Shown: positions 1 to 9,041 of the stretch, piece by piece
Layout: every line of letters begins with the position of its first letter
Position numbering within the stretch: position 1 is the stretch's first letter
DNA from: Desnuesiella massiliensis
GTDB taxonomy: Bacteria > Bacillota > Clostridia > Clostridiales > Clostridiaceae
Assembly: GCF_001403615.1 (NCBI RefSeq)
Contig: NZ_LN879456.1
Location: 620,001-684,000 of the forward strand
Length of the DNA stretch: 64,000 nucleotides
Direction: 5' to 3'
Program-made: the position numbers and the translations under genes
The notes under the pieces: generated by a model
What the model saw: the letters and a program-made list of their open reading frames with translations, nothing else
Databases searched by the model: none
Told to the model about the DNA's origin: nothing

Positions 1-296
1 GTGAAGCAGTAGCTCTAGGTATTTTAGTAGCTCTTAAGCTTTCAGAAAAAAAGCTTGGCTTAGACGAAAGAGTGTTTTTAAGAATAAAGAATCTATATAG
101 AAAGCTTGATTTAAAGCTTAATTATTGTATAAAAGATTATAGAAAATTCTTAAAGACAATAAAAAGCGATAAAAAAAATGATGATAATATGAGGTTCGTA
201 TTATTAGGCGCCTTTGGTGATATGACCATAAAAGTTGTTGTAGCAGAGGACGAATTGCTTTGGGCTATAAAAGAAAGTATAGAAGGTGATAATTAG
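1..296 (+). CDS. aroB: 3-dehydroquinate synthase, C-terminal part (cut by window start)
   Basis: This is the last third of AroB, which makes 3-dehydroquinate from DAHP, the second step of the shikimate pathway. The frame enters at base 3 with EAVALGILVALKLSEKKLGL, the helix that follows the metal-binding His in AroB. The tail carries the family pattern of a Lys-rich stretch followed by MRFVLLGAFGD. The stop codon touches the ATG of the DAHP synthase gene, so the two are almost certainly co-transcribed with aroA. The N-terminus lies outside the window. The family assignment rests on this C-terminal pattern and on the neighbours. Confidence 0.85.
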   Translation, partial: EAVALGILVALKLSEKKLGLDERVFLRIKNLYRKLDLKLNYCIKDYRKFLKTIKSDKKNDDNMRFVLLGAFGDMTIKVVVAEDELLWAIKESIEGDN

Positions 297-1112
297 ATGG
301 ATAGACTCTTGGTAGATAAATTATCTGGAGACCCTATAAAAATAAAACTAAAAGAAAGCCAGACAATTGGTTTAAAAAATAAAATAGTTATCTCTGGGCC
401 TTGCGCTATAGAAAATTATGATACTATGAGGGCTATAGCAAAAGAACTAAAAAATATTGGCATAAATATATTAAGAGGAGGCGCTTTTAAGCCTAGAACC
501 TCTCCTTATGATTTCCAGGGGTTGGAAAACGAGGGGTTAAGCATATTAAAGTCAATAAAAGATGAATTTGATATGATAGTTTCAACAGAGATTATGGATA
601 CAAGAGATGTTGAACATGCGCTAGATTATATTGATATTATACAAATTGGCTCTAGAAACATGTATAATTATAGCTTATTAAAAGAAGTTGGTAAAACTAA
701 GGCTCCTGTAATACTAAAAAGAGGAATTAGTGCAACCATAAAAGAATGGTTATATGCTGCTGAATATATTATGGTAAATGGAAATGAGAACATAATATTA
801 TGTGAGAGGGGCATAAGAACCTTTGAAACCTCTACAAGGAATACACTAGACTTAAATGCCGTGGCTTATATTAAAAATAAGTATAGATTGCCAATAATTG
901 TTGATCCAAGTCATGGTACTGGATTAAGAGAATTAGTAGCTCCAATGTCCTTGGCTGCTATAGCGGCGGGAGCTGATGGTTTAATAATTGAATCGCATAT
1001 AAAACCTGACATATCAATTTCAGATTCAGCACAAACCATTGATATATTAACTTTGAAAGATATTATTGATAAAATAAATATTATAGGTGAAGCTTATGGA
1101 TTTAGTAATTAA
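297..1112 (+). CDS. aroF: 3-deoxy-7-phosphoheptulonate (DAHP) synthase, short type I-beta form
   Basis: Condenses phosphoenolpyruvate and erythrose 4-phosphate to DAHP, the first step of aromatic amino acid synthesis. The 271-aa protein has the hallmarks of the KDPG-aldolase-like DAHP synthases: GPCAIEN near residue 35 (metal-binding Cys), LRGGAFKPRTSPY, KRGISATIKEW, and IIVDPSHGTG (metal-binding His) near 200. It has no fused chorismate mutase or ferredoxin-like regulatory domain, so feedback control by a built-in domain is not expected. The ATG directly follows the aroB stop, with AAGGTGA upstream. Its end overlaps the aroA start, indicating translational coupling. Confidence 0.93.
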   Translation: MDRLLVDKLSGDPIKIKLKESQTIGLKNKIVISGPCAIENYDTMRAIAKELKNIGINILRGGAFKPRTSPYDFQGLENEGLSILKSIKDEFDMIVSTEIMDTRDVEHALDYIDIIQIGSRNMYNYSLLKEVGKTKAPVILKRGISATIKEWLYAAEYIMVNGNENIILCERGIRTFETSTRNTLDLNAVAYIKNKYRLPIIVDPSHGTGLRELVAPMSLAAIAAGADGLIIESHIKPDISISDSAQTIDILTLKDIIDKINIIGEAYGFSN

Positions 1113-2391
1113 AGGACATAAAAGTTTTGTTCAGGGTGAAATATCACTTCCAGGAGATAAATCAATATCTCATAGGGCACTTTTAATTGGAGCCCTGCCT
1201 AAAGGGAAATATAGAATAACAAACTTTCCCTTTAGTGAGGATTGTATTTCTACTTTGAATGCTATGAAAGCTTTAGGAGTAAAAATATATGAAAATCATG
1301 AAAATATTGAATTAGTTACTCCAGGATACAGAGGATTTAATTCTTATGTGGATTCTATTGATTGCGGTAATTCTGGTACCACAGCTAGGCTTATAACAGG
1401 GTTATTGTGTGGAGCTAATATTCAGACTAAGCTTCTTGGAGATACTTCTCTTTCAAAAAGACCTATGGATAGGGTAATAGGTCCTTTAAAAGATATGGGG
1501 GGGAATATAGGAAGTATAGAGGGAAAACTTCCTTTATCAATAAATAAGTCTATACATGGAGCTTTGAAGGGAATTGACTATAATATGTTAGTAGATTCAG
1601 CTCAAGTTAAGTCTAGTATACTTATTGCAGGATATATGGCTGAAGGAATAACGAAGGTTACCGAAAGGAATTACAGCCGTAATCATACAGAATTGCTTTT
1701 TAAATTTCTTGGAGCAGGCCTATTAGTTCAGGATAAAGTTATAAATATAAAAAATTCTGAAATGCACTGTAGAGATCTTAATATACCTGGAGATATATCT
1801 TCAGCAGCCTTTATAATAGCTCTCACCATATTAATACCTAAAAGCTCTATTACAATAAATAATCTATTGCTAAATAAAAGAAGAAAGAGATATATTGAGA
1901 TACTGAAGCTTATGGGAGCTGATATTGAATACCAGGTTACTGGAGAGGAATGTGGTGAAGCAATAGGGAGTTTACAAGTGAAATCCAGTGAGCTAAAGCC
2001 AATAATTATTGAAGAAGAGGATATTCCTAATATTATTGATGAAATACCTGTTTTTTCAATATTAGCCTCTTTCTGCAGTGGAGTATCTATTATAAAAGGT
2101 GTTAATGAATTAAAGTATAAAGAAAGTAATAGGATAAGCTGCATTTTGAGTAATTTATCCACCTGCGATATAAATTGCAGTTACACTGATAATAATCTAT
2201 ATATTGAAGGAAAGGAAGATTTCATAAATAAGGATATTACTATAGAGACCTTTGGTGATCATAGAATAGCTATGGCTTTTGCAGTGCTAGCCTCAAGGAA
2301 TAAAGGTGAAACAAAAATTTTAGATTGGGATTGTACTAAAATATCCTTTCCAAATTCAGAAAAATATTTTAGAATGTTTTTAAATTTCTAG
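1096..2391 (+). CDS. aroA: 3-phosphoshikimate 1-carboxyvinyltransferase (EPSP synthase)
   Basis: Transfers enolpyruvate from PEP to shikimate 3-phosphate. Visible motifs are PGDKSISHRALLIGAL near the N-terminus, GNSGTTARL, DSAQVKSSILIAGYMAEG, GDISSAAF, ESNR and GDHRIAMAFA, covering both inside-out alpha/beta domains. I chose ATG 1096 rather than the in-frame GTG at 1087 because AGGTGA (1085-1090) is correctly spaced only for the ATG, giving 431 aa. The start lies inside the end of the DAHP synthase gene, so the two are coupled. AroK and AroQ of the same pathway lie about 13 kb downstream, so the shikimate genes are split. Confidence 0.95.
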   Translation: MDLVIKGHKSFVQGEISLPGDKSISHRALLIGALPKGKYRITNFPFSEDCISTLNAMKALGVKIYENHENIELVTPGYRGFNSYVDSIDCGNSGTTARLITGLLCGANIQTKLLGDTSLSKRPMDRVIGPLKDMGGNIGSIEGKLPLSINKSIHGALKGIDYNMLVDSAQVKSSILIAGYMAEGITKVTERNYSRNHTELLFKFLGAGLLVQDKVINIKNSEMHCRDLNIPGDISSAAFIIALTILIPKSSITINNLLLNKRRKRYIEILKLMGADIEYQVTGEECGEAIGSLQVKSSELKPIIIEEEDIPNIIDEIPVFSILASFCSGVSIIKGVNELKYKESNRISCILSNLSTCDINCSYTDNNLYIEGKEDFINKDITIETFGDHRIAMAFAVLASRNKGETKILDWDCTKISFPNSEKYFRMFLNF

Positions 2392-2420
2392 TAATATTTT
2401 TCTAAAACTATGTAATAAAA

Positions 2421-2473
2421 ATCCTTGCTTTTGAAAGAATAACTAATGATAACAAATAAAAAGGAGCAAGGAT
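2421..2473 (+). promoter_or_regulatory. Leader hairpin overlapping the ribosome-binding site of the next gene
   Basis: ATCCTTGC (2421-2428) is an exact reverse complement of GCAAGGAT (2466-2473). The right arm begins at the last base of the SD AAAAAGGAG and ends 3 nt before the ATG at 2477. If the hairpin forms in the mRNA it would hide the start region. No U-tract follows, so it is not a terminator. A regulatory role is inference. Confidence 0.4.
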
Positions 2474-2476
2474 AGT

Positions 2477-3088
2477 ATGAATAATGAGTTAAAACAATAT
2501 TTTAAAAGAAAATTATTAAATGAAAGAAAGAGTGTACTAGGAACTATAGAAAAGATGAAAAAATATGATACTTTAAATTCTCTATCAGAAATATCTTCTG
2601 AGCTTTCTTTTTATGATAATCATACGGGCGATATAGCAGGTGCAATGTATGATTTAGAAAGAGGGGCTGCCTTAAAAGAGAATGAAATATCTTTAATAAA
2701 AAAGATTGATGAAGCATTACTTGATATTGAACATGATACTTATGGAACTTGTAAAAAATGTGGTAAAGAAATTATAAAAGAGCGTTTAGAGGTAGTGCCT
2801 TATGCTCAGTATTGTGTTAGCTGTCAAGAGAAAATAAGCACTATAGAGAATGCTAGTTATTCAAAAAGACCTTTAGAAGAAAAAGTAATAGGAAATCCTT
2901 TTACTTATGGTTATAATGATATTAGTGAATACGATGAAGTAGGTTTTGATGCAGAAGATAGTTATCAAGGAGTGCAACAGTTCGAAAAGCTACAAAATGT
3001 AGAAGATTTTTATGATGAAGATGAGGAGTATGTAGAACCTATTGAAAAAATCAGTAATGAGCAGTATAGAAATCAACTGCCAGATTAA
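2477..3088 (+). CDS. yteA: DksA/TraR-type C4 zinc-finger protein, YteA-like
   Basis: A 203-aa protein with an N-terminal helical region and a DksA/TraR zinc finger near residues 92-113 (CKKCGKEI, then CVSCQEK, four Cys). The C-terminal third is strongly acidic (DEDEEYVEPIE). This matches the YteA family of sporulating Firmicutes, in which the DksA finger is followed by an acidic tail. DksA-like proteins act at the RNA polymerase secondary channel, but the YteA branch is poorly characterised, so the function is left open. It precedes lspA by 17 bases. Its RBS lies in the hairpin at 2421-2473. Confidence 0.75.
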   Translation: MNNELKQYFKRKLLNERKSVLGTIEKMKKYDTLNSLSEISSELSFYDNHTGDIAGAMYDLERGAALKENEISLIKKIDEALLDIEHDTYGTCKKCGKEIIKERLEVVPYAQYCVSCQEKISTIENASYSKRPLEEKVIGNPFTYGYNDISEYDEVGFDAEDSYQGVQQFEKLQNVEDFYDEDEEYVEPIEKISNEQYRNQLPD

Positions 3089-3105
3089 TATTAAGGGGGA
3101 TGGGA

Positions 3106-3552
3106 ATGACATATTTAATACTTTTTCTAGGGATTTTATTAGATAGAATAACAAAAGTTTGGGCCATCAATACATTAAAAGGTGGCAATGATATTGTTGT
3201 AATTAAAAATATATTTGCCTTTTCATATTTAGAAAATAAAGGAGCTGCTTTTGGTATTTTACAGAATAAAACTATCTTTTTAGCACTAACCACTTTAATT
3301 GTGGTAAGTGGTATGATATTTTATCTATTTAAATTTAAACCTCAATCAAAGATTTTAAAACTAAGCATTTCTTTTATAATTGCTGGGGCCGTAGGAAATT
3401 TAGTTGATAGATTTTATTATACTTATGTGGTAGATTTTATACAGCTGCATTATAAGGATGTTTACTATTTTCCAACCTTTAATATAGCAGATATGTTAGT
3501 GGTTTTTGGAACCATAATATTAGGTTTATGCATAGTAAAGGATGTTAAATAA
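3106..3552 (+). CDS. lspA: Lipoprotein signal peptidase (signal peptidase II)
   Basis: Membrane aspartyl protease that cleaves the signal peptide of prolipoproteins after lipid attachment. Four hydrophobic segments are visible. The catalytic Asp motifs GNLVDRF (about residue 100) and FNIADMLV (about 128) are present. ATG 3106 is preferred to ATG 3100 because AAGGGGG (3093-3099) would leave no spacing for the first, giving 148 aa. The stop overlaps the start of the pseudouridine synthase gene (TAATG), the usual lspA-rluD arrangement in Firmicutes. Confidence 0.95.
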   Translation: MTYLILFLGILLDRITKVWAINTLKGGNDIVVIKNIFAFSYLENKGAAFGILQNKTIFLALTTLIVVSGMIFYLFKFKPQSKILKLSISFIIAGAVGNLVDRFYYTYVVDFIQLHYKDVYYFPTFNIADMLVVFGTIILGLCIVKDVK

Positions 3553-4469
3553 TGAATGATTTTAATTTTATTGTAACAAAAGAAAATGTAGGAACTCGGC
3601 TAGATAAATTTCTAGCCTTAGTTCTTCAAGATGTATCAAGATCCAGTATTCAAAACATAATTGATGAAGGCAAAGTTTTAGTAAATAACAAAGAAAAGAA
3701 GAGCAATTACAAATTAAAAGAGATGGATTTTGTTTTAGTAAATATTCCAGAACCAAAGGAATTAAATGTAGAACCAGAAAACATACCTATTGAAATTATG
3801 TACGAGGATAGTGATATAATTGTGGTTAACAAACCGCAGGGTATGGTAGTACATCCTGCTCCTGGAGTTTATAATGGTACACTGGTTAATGCATTACTAT
3901 ATCATTGTAAAGATTTATCTGGCATTAATGGAGTTTTAAGACCAGGAATAGTTCATAGAATTGATAAGGATACTTCAGGCATTCTTGTGGTTGCTAAAAA
4001 TGATTATTCACATAATAAACTGGCAGAACAATTAAAAGAGCATTCTATGAAAAGAGAATACTATGCAGTAGTAGAAGGTTTATTAAGACAAGACGAGGGC
4101 ACCATAAATGAGCCTTTAGGCAGGCATCCTGTAGAAAGAATTAAAATTGCAGTTATAAAAGATGGAAGAGAAGCCATAACTCATTATAAGGTTATTGAAA
4201 GATACAAAAATAATACTTTAGTTAGGTGTATATTAGAAACGGGAAGAACTCATCAAATTAGAGTACATATGAGTCACATAGGACATCCTTTACTAGGAGA
4301 TCCAGTATATGGATTCAAAAAACAAAGATTCAATCTTCAAGGTCAATTACTGCACGCCAAGATTCTTGGATTTATTCATCCTACAAAAAATACGTATATG
4401 CAGTTTGAAAGTGAACTACCAGATTATTATGTAAATGTTCTAAATATTTTAAGTAAAGAGTTGAAATAA
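3552..4469 (+). CDS. rluD: RluA/RluD-family pseudouridine synthase
   Basis: Converts uridines of 23S rRNA to pseudouridine. The 305-aa protein has an N-terminal S4 RNA-binding domain (about 15-75), a linker, and a catalytic domain. The catalytic motif is HRIDKDTSGILV, with the nucleophilic Asp. GRTHQIRVHMSHIGHPLLGD is the second family signature. Length and order fit RluD/YlyB. It overlaps lspA by one base, implying translational coupling. Which uridine is modified cannot be read from the sequence. Confidence 0.92.
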   Translation: MNDFNFIVTKENVGTRLDKFLALVLQDVSRSSIQNIIDEGKVLVNNKEKKSNYKLKEMDFVLVNIPEPKELNVEPENIPIEIMYEDSDIIVVNKPQGMVVHPAPGVYNGTLVNALLYHCKDLSGINGVLRPGIVHRIDKDTSGILVVAKNDYSHNKLAEQLKEHSMKREYYAVVEGLLRQDEGTINEPLGRHPVERIKIAVIKDGREAITHYKVIERYKNNTLVRCILETGRTHQIRVHMSHIGHPLLGDPVYGFKKQRFNLQGQLLHAKILGFIHPTKNTYMQFESELPDYYVNVLNILSKELK

Positions 4470-4512
4470 TAGATTGTCTATAGTATTATTTTCTTGAAAG
4501 AAAGAGTTTTGT

Positions 4513-4551
4513 AAAGCGCTTATCTTTAATGTTTGATAGGGCGCTTTTAAT
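4513..4551 (+). terminator. Rho-independent terminator between rluD and pyrR
   Basis: AAAGCGC (4513-4519) pairs with GCGCTTT (4541-4547), followed by a T-rich stretch. It sits only about 25 bases before the pyrR start. It could end the rluD transcript or act as a pyr attenuator. I did not see a recognisable PyrR-binding sequence, so the simple terminator reading is preferred. Confidence 0.6.
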
Positions 4552-4576
4552 TTTAAATTTTGGAGGGAGAGTATTT

Positions 4577-5113
4577 ATGAATTACAAGTCAACTCTACTT
4601 GATGAAGATGCCATAAGAAGAAGCTTAATAAGAATTTCTCATGAGATTATAGAAAAAAATAAAGGCATAGAAGATATAGTTTTAATTGGAATAAAAAGAA
4701 GAGGATATCCCTTAGCAAATAGATTAGCAGAAAATATTAAAAAATTTGAAGGAATTGATTTGTCTGTAGGAAGTGTTGATATTACATTGTATAGAGATGA
4801 TTTAACTTACGCTTCTGATACTCCAAGGCTAAACGATAAAAATTTAGGGGTAGATGTAAGAAATAAAAAGGTTATATTGGTAGATGATGTACTTTATACT
4901 GGCAGAACCGTAAGGGCTGCTATAGAGGCTATTATCAATGTAGGTAGACCAAAATGCATACAATTAGCGGTGCTAATTGATAGAGGCCATCGAGAATTAC
5001 CTATTAGAGCAGATTATGTAGGCAAGAACATACCAACATCAAAAGAAGAGATAATTGCAGTTCAAATTGTTGAGTATGATGAAGAAGATTCAGTAAAAAT
5101 ATATGAGACCTAA
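4577..5113 (+). CDS. pyrR: Bifunctional pyr operon regulator / uracil phosphoribosyltransferase PyrR
   Basis: A 178-aa phosphoribosyltransferase-fold protein with the PRPP-binding motif VILVDDVLYTGRTVRAA near residues 95-110. PyrR binds pyr mRNA when UMP is high and also makes UMP from uracil and PRPP. The start is ATG 4577, with GGAGGGAG a few bases upstream; an in-frame upstream start would lie inside the terminator loop. No pyrimidine biosynthesis genes follow in this window, so if it regulates pyr genes it does so in trans. A terminator-like hairpin precedes it. Confidence 0.92.
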   Translation: MNYKSTLLDEDAIRRSLIRISHEIIEKNKGIEDIVLIGIKRRGYPLANRLAENIKKFEGIDLSVGSVDITLYRDDLTYASDTPRLNDKNLGVDVRNKKVILVDDVLYTGRTVRAAIEAIINVGRPKCIQLAVLIDRGHRELPIRADYVGKNIPTSKEEIIAVQIVEYDEEDSVKIYET

Positions 5114-5136
5114 ATCAATACTTTGGGGTGAAGAAT

Positions 5137-5901
5137 ATGAAAATAATATCATGGAATGTAAATGGAATTAGAGCAATAATGAAAAAAGGCTTTATAGATT
5201 GGGTAACTTCTGAAAATCCAGACATTCTCTGCTTACAGGAAACTAAGCTTCAAGAAAATCAACTAACAGAAGAGATAATTAATATTGCTGGCTATAAATC
5301 TTATTTTAGCTTTGCCGAGAAAAAAGGCTATAGTGGAGTGGCGATTTATACCAAGCATGAGCCAGAAGCAATATATAAAGGCTTTGGCTTAGAATCCTTT
5401 GATACTGAAGGAAGAATACTTAGAGCAGATTATAAGGATTTTACCTTAATTAATATATATTTTCCTAATGGACAAATGAATGAAGATAGATTAAAATTTA
5501 AGCTTGATTTTTATGATGCAACCTTAGATTATTGTAATAATCTTGTAAGCCAAGGAAAAAAGCTTGTAATATGTGGGGATTATAATACAGCGCATAAGGA
5601 AATTGATATAAAGAATGCTAAGGCTAATGAAAAGACCTCTGGATTTTTGCCTATAGAAAGAGAGTGGTTAACTAAACTTATTGGCAATGGATACACGGAT
5701 ACTTTTAGGCATATAAATCCTGATATCATTAAATATAGTTGGTGGAGTTATATGTTTAAAGCAAGAGAGAGAAATACAGGGTGGAGAATAGATTATCATT
5801 TTGTTTCTAATAATTTATTACCATTCGTAGGAAAGGCCGACATCTTAACGGAAGTTATGGGGTCAGATCACTGCCCAATACTTATTGAACTAAATTTTTA
5901 A
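5137..5901 (+). CDS. xth: Exodeoxyribonuclease III / AP endonuclease
   Basis: Mg-dependent 3'-5' exonuclease and AP endonuclease in base excision repair. The 254-aa protein shows the full endonuclease/exonuclease/phosphatase set: ISWNVNGIRA, LCLQETKL (metal-binding Glu), CGDYNTAHKEID, WWSYMFKAR and GSDHCPI (catalytic Asp-His). ATG 5137 follows GGGGTGA with good spacing, so it is preferred to GTG 5128. The gene is 11 bases before the methyltransferase gene, suggesting co-transcription. Confidence 0.95.
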   Translation: MKIISWNVNGIRAIMKKGFIDWVTSENPDILCLQETKLQENQLTEEIINIAGYKSYFSFAEKKGYSGVAIYTKHEPEAIYKGFGLESFDTEGRILRADYKDFTLINIYFPNGQMNEDRLKFKLDFYDATLDYCNNLVSQGKKLVICGDYNTAHKEIDIKNAKANEKTSGFLPIEREWLTKLIGNGYTDTFRHINPDIIKYSWWSYMFKARERNTGWRIDYHFVSNNLLPFVGKADILTEVMGSDHCPILIELNF

Positions 5902-5912
5902 GGAGAAAAAAC

Positions 5913-7019
5913 ATGTTCACATTAATCGCAACAACAACTTTTGGTATAGAAGCAATAACAGCAAAGGAACTAAAAAAACTAGGTTATGATGATTTGAAGA
6001 TTGACAATGGGAAAGTAACCTTTGAAGGCGATGAATTAGATATTGCTATATGCAATACTTGGCTTAGAACTGCAGATAGAATTCTAATCAGTCTAGGTGA
6101 GTTTAAAGCAGAGACTTTTGAAGATTTATTTCAAGGAACAAAGGCTATTAACTGGGCTAATATAATACCTTCTAATGGTAAAATCCATGTAGTTGGTAAG
6201 TCAATTAAGTCTAAATTATATAGTGTGCCTGACTGTCAATCTATAGTGAAAAAAGCTATTGTAGAAAGTATGAAAAGCAGCTATAAGGTTGAATGGTTTC
6301 CGGAAGATGGACCAACCTACAAAGTAGAAATTGGTTTACTAAAAGATATAGCTACTCTAACATTAGATACTACAGGACCAGGTTTACATAAAAGGGGATA
6401 TAGAGAGTTTGCAGGTGCTGCACCTCTTAAGGAAACTCTGGCGGCAGCCCTTGTTCTAGTGAGCGATTGGAGCGCTGAAAACACCTTAGTTGATCCTTTT
6501 TGTGGTTCAGGAACTATATTAATAGAAGCTTGTCTAATAGCTCAAAATATAGCACCTGGATTAAATAGAAGATTCGTATGTGAAGATTGGCCTATTATGG
6601 ATCCAGACAATTTTGAACAAGTTAGAAGCAGTGCGAGAAATAGCATAAAAACATCTCCGTTAAAGTTTTTAGGATATGACGTTGATGATAAGGTATTAAG
6701 AGTAGCTAGGCAAAATGCCGAAAAGGCAGGTATATCTAAGTATATAGAATTTCATAGAATGGATTTCAATAATTTTAGTTCTAAAAAGCCTTACTGTTAT
6801 GTGATTACTAATCCGCCCTATGGAGAGAGAATAGGGGATGAGGAATCTGTAATAAATCTTTACAAAAAGCTTGGAGAGTTAAAGCAACATATGCCAAGTT
6901 GGAAGCTTTACATATTAACTTCCTATAATAACTTTGAAAAGGTATTTGGAAAAAAAGCGGATAAGAATAGAAAGCTTTATAACGGAAAAATTCAATGTTA
7001 TTATTATCAATATCTGTAA
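5913..7019 (+). CDS. THUMP-domain class I SAM-dependent RNA methyltransferase (RlmL/YpsC type)
   Basis: A 368-aa protein with an N-terminal ferredoxin-like/THUMP region (about 1-155), which binds RNA, and a Rossmann methyltransferase domain. Key motifs are LVDPFCGSGTILIEA (SAM binding, about 195) and TNPPYGERIG (the NPPY catalytic motif, about 300). It corresponds to the short RlmL-like protein YpsC of Firmicutes, expected to methylate the N2 of a guanosine in 23S rRNA. The exact target cannot be inferred from sequence alone. It ends just before a long hairpin. Confidence 0.85.
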   Translation: MFTLIATTTFGIEAITAKELKKLGYDDLKIDNGKVTFEGDELDIAICNTWLRTADRILISLGEFKAETFEDLFQGTKAINWANIIPSNGKIHVVGKSIKSKLYSVPDCQSIVKKAIVESMKSSYKVEWFPEDGPTYKVEIGLLKDIATLTLDTTGPGLHKRGYREFAGAAPLKETLAAALVLVSDWSAENTLVDPFCGSGTILIEACLIAQNIAPGLNRRFVCEDWPIMDPDNFEQVRSSARNSIKTSPLKFLGYDVDDKVLRVARQNAEKAGISKYIEFHRMDFNNFSSKKPYCYVITNPPYGERIGDEESVINLYKKLGELKQHMPSWKLYILTSYNNFEKVFGKKADKNRKLYNGKIQCYYYQYL

Positions 7020-7031
7020 TAGTTACATAAT

Positions 7032-7074
7032 AAGAGAGCATGAAGGAACATTATCAATTCCTTTATGCTCTCTT
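7032..7074. terminator. Bidirectional hairpin terminator between convergent genes
   Basis: A 16-bp stem (7032-7047 with 7059-7074, one G-T wobble) with an 11-base loop lies between the plus-strand methyltransferase and the minus-strand rqcH. T- or A-rich bases flank both sides, so it can serve both transcripts. Confidence 0.75.
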
Positions 7075-7111
7075 GAATATATAGCTTATAATCACCTTTG
7101 TTTAATCATAT

Positions 7112-8836
7112 CTATTCAACTTTTTTAAGCTTTAAGTCATAGGGAGTCACTAAAATAGTTCTATTAGTATAATAAATTACCATACCGGGCTTAGCACCAG
7201 AGGGTTTTTTTACATTTTTTATTTCTGTGTAGTCTACTGGAACTTTAGAAGAGTTTTGAGCTTTACTATAGTATGCTGCTAATATAGCAGCTTCCTCTAA
7301 GGTTCTTTCAGTGTAATTTTTTGCTTTAATTATAACATGAGATCCAGGAATATTTTTAGTATGTAGCCAAATATCGTTCTTCTCACCAAACTTTAAGGTT
7401 AAAAAATCATTTTGCATATTATTTTTTCCTACATATATATCTGCTCCTTCTGAAGAAAGAAAATGAAGTGGCTTAGAGGATTTATTATTAGATTTCTCTT
7501 TTTTTCTATGTTTAATATATCCACTTTCAATAAGCTCAGATCTAATCTCTTGGATTTCCTCATATTTATCTATATTATTTATACTAGTTAAAACGGATTG
7601 AAGATAGTGAAGCTCCTCACGGGCGTTTTCTAATTGTTCAAAAGCTACTTCTTCAGCCTTCTTGAATTTAGTATATTTTTTATAGTAATATTGAATATTT
7701 GCAGAAGGAGTTAAGTTTTCGTCTAGTTCAATATTAACCCACTGTTCCTTTTCGCTATAATAATCCTGTACTTCAATACTTTTCATACCTTTTTTTACAT
7801 TATAAATATTAGCAGTTAATAATTCTCCCTTTATTCTATAGGATTCCTTTTCTTTACATTCCTCTAAAGAATTTTCTAAAATTGAAATCTTTTTTAAACA
7901 CCTATCAATGTTATTTTGTAATATTTTATGGATATCAGCAGTTCTTCCATAAATCCTATCTTGCTTATCCTTTTTATAATAAAATTCATCTAATAATGAA
8001 GAAGCATCTTTAAATATTGATTTTTCAAATTCTTCAAAAGCTTTTAACTCAATGCAATAAAACTCTTTAATTTCATCTTTATGATAGTAACAAAGAAAAG
8101 TTTTTTCTTCTGATAATTTTAAAAAGAAGTTATTAGTAAAATTAAAGATTTCTTCATAGGTTATATCTCCAATATTAAATTCATCGGATAATCTAATGAA
8201 CATATCTTTAGATAGCAGACTACTAACTCCTGTATAGGTATTTGAAAAAATGAATTTATCTACTTTAATATCTTTTTCTCTTACTAATGTTAGCAGATCA
8301 TTAAAGTTATTGTTAAAAGGGTTAAGTTTAGAGGATTTTGGTGGATAGATATATTTTACTCCAGGAAGTAGTAGTCTATAGCTATTCATATCTGCACTGA
8401 CATGTTTAATACTATCCATAATTATATGATCTCTATCCCTAACCAAAGAGATATTGCTGTGTCTTCCCATAATTTCAATAATTAAATTGTAAATACTATT
8501 AAAACCTAACTCATCTTGAACCTCAAAGGATATCTTTATTATTCTGTCATTATCTATCTGCTCTATATCCTTAACCTTTGAACCTATTAAATATTTTCTA
8601 AGCAGCATGCAAAACATAGGCGGTTGAAGGGGATTGGTTTTATTATGATTAGTAATATGTATTCTTGGGTAGTTAGCACTGGCACTTATTAATAATTTCT
8701 TATTTTCATTAAAACTTCTAAAGGTTATAATAATTTCGTCCTTTTCAGGTTGATTTACCTTATCTATTCTACTATTTATAAAACAAGCTTTAAGCTCTTT
8801 TACTATCTTACTTAAAAATACTCCATCTAAAGCCAT
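7112..8836 (-). CDS. rqcH: NFACT-family ribosome quality control protein RqcH
   Basis: RqcH (Rqc2/NEMF family, formerly FbpA-like) binds stalled 50S subunits and recruits alanyl-tRNA to add C-terminal Ala tails that mark nascent chains for degradation. The 574-aa protein has an NFACT-N domain, a central coiled-coil region (about 270-430) and an NFACT-R domain near the C-terminus (DIWLHTKNIPGSHVIIKA). The Asp-Arg pair known to be needed for tRNA binding in B. subtilis RqcH is present at D97-R98. It is transcribed alone and convergently with its left neighbour. Confidence 0.88.
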   Translation of the reverse strand: MALDGVFLSKIVKELKACFINSRIDKVNQPEKDEIIITFRSFNENKKLLISASANYPRIHITNHNKTNPLQPPMFCMLLRKYLIGSKVKDIEQIDNDRIIKISFEVQDELGFNSIYNLIIEIMGRHSNISLVRDRDHIIMDSIKHVSADMNSYRLLLPGVKYIYPPKSSKLNPFNNNFNDLLTLVREKDIKVDKFIFSNTYTGVSSLLSKDMFIRLSDEFNIGDITYEEIFNFTNNFFLKLSEEKTFLCYYHKDEIKEFYCIELKAFEEFEKSIFKDASSLLDEFYYKKDKQDRIYGRTADIHKILQNNIDRCLKKISILENSLEECKEKESYRIKGELLTANIYNVKKGMKSIEVQDYYSEKEQWVNIELDENLTPSANIQYYYKKYTKFKKAEEVAFEQLENAREELHYLQSVLTSINNIDKYEEIQEIRSELIESGYIKHRKKEKSNNKSSKPLHFLSSEGADIYVGKNNMQNDFLTLKFGEKNDIWLHTKNIPGSHVIIKAKNYTERTLEEAAILAAYYSKAQNSSKVPVDYTEIKNVKKPSGAKPGMVIYYTNRTILVTPYDLKLKKVE

Positions 8837-9041
8837 AAAAACGTCATCCTTTCTAGATTTTTCTTATTAATTTTAACATAGAATAAAATATATATATATA
8901 TTATACCAATAATTAATATAAAATTTAAAAATCTATTTATTATTTTTTCGCGTATTATATAATATAGTTAACAGAACTTTTTATAAGAATAATAAATATT
9001 TAAATATAATATATTAAATAACTTAAAAGGAAGTGTTTGAC

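Noticed and set aside
4470..4576. PyrR-dependent attenuator before pyrR
   Set aside because: A simple terminator hairpin is present, but no PyrR-binding sequence or antiterminator pairing was recognised.
6934..7128. 64-codon ORF at the end of the methyltransferase gene
   Set aside because: It overlaps the methyltransferase coding end and runs through the terminator stem.
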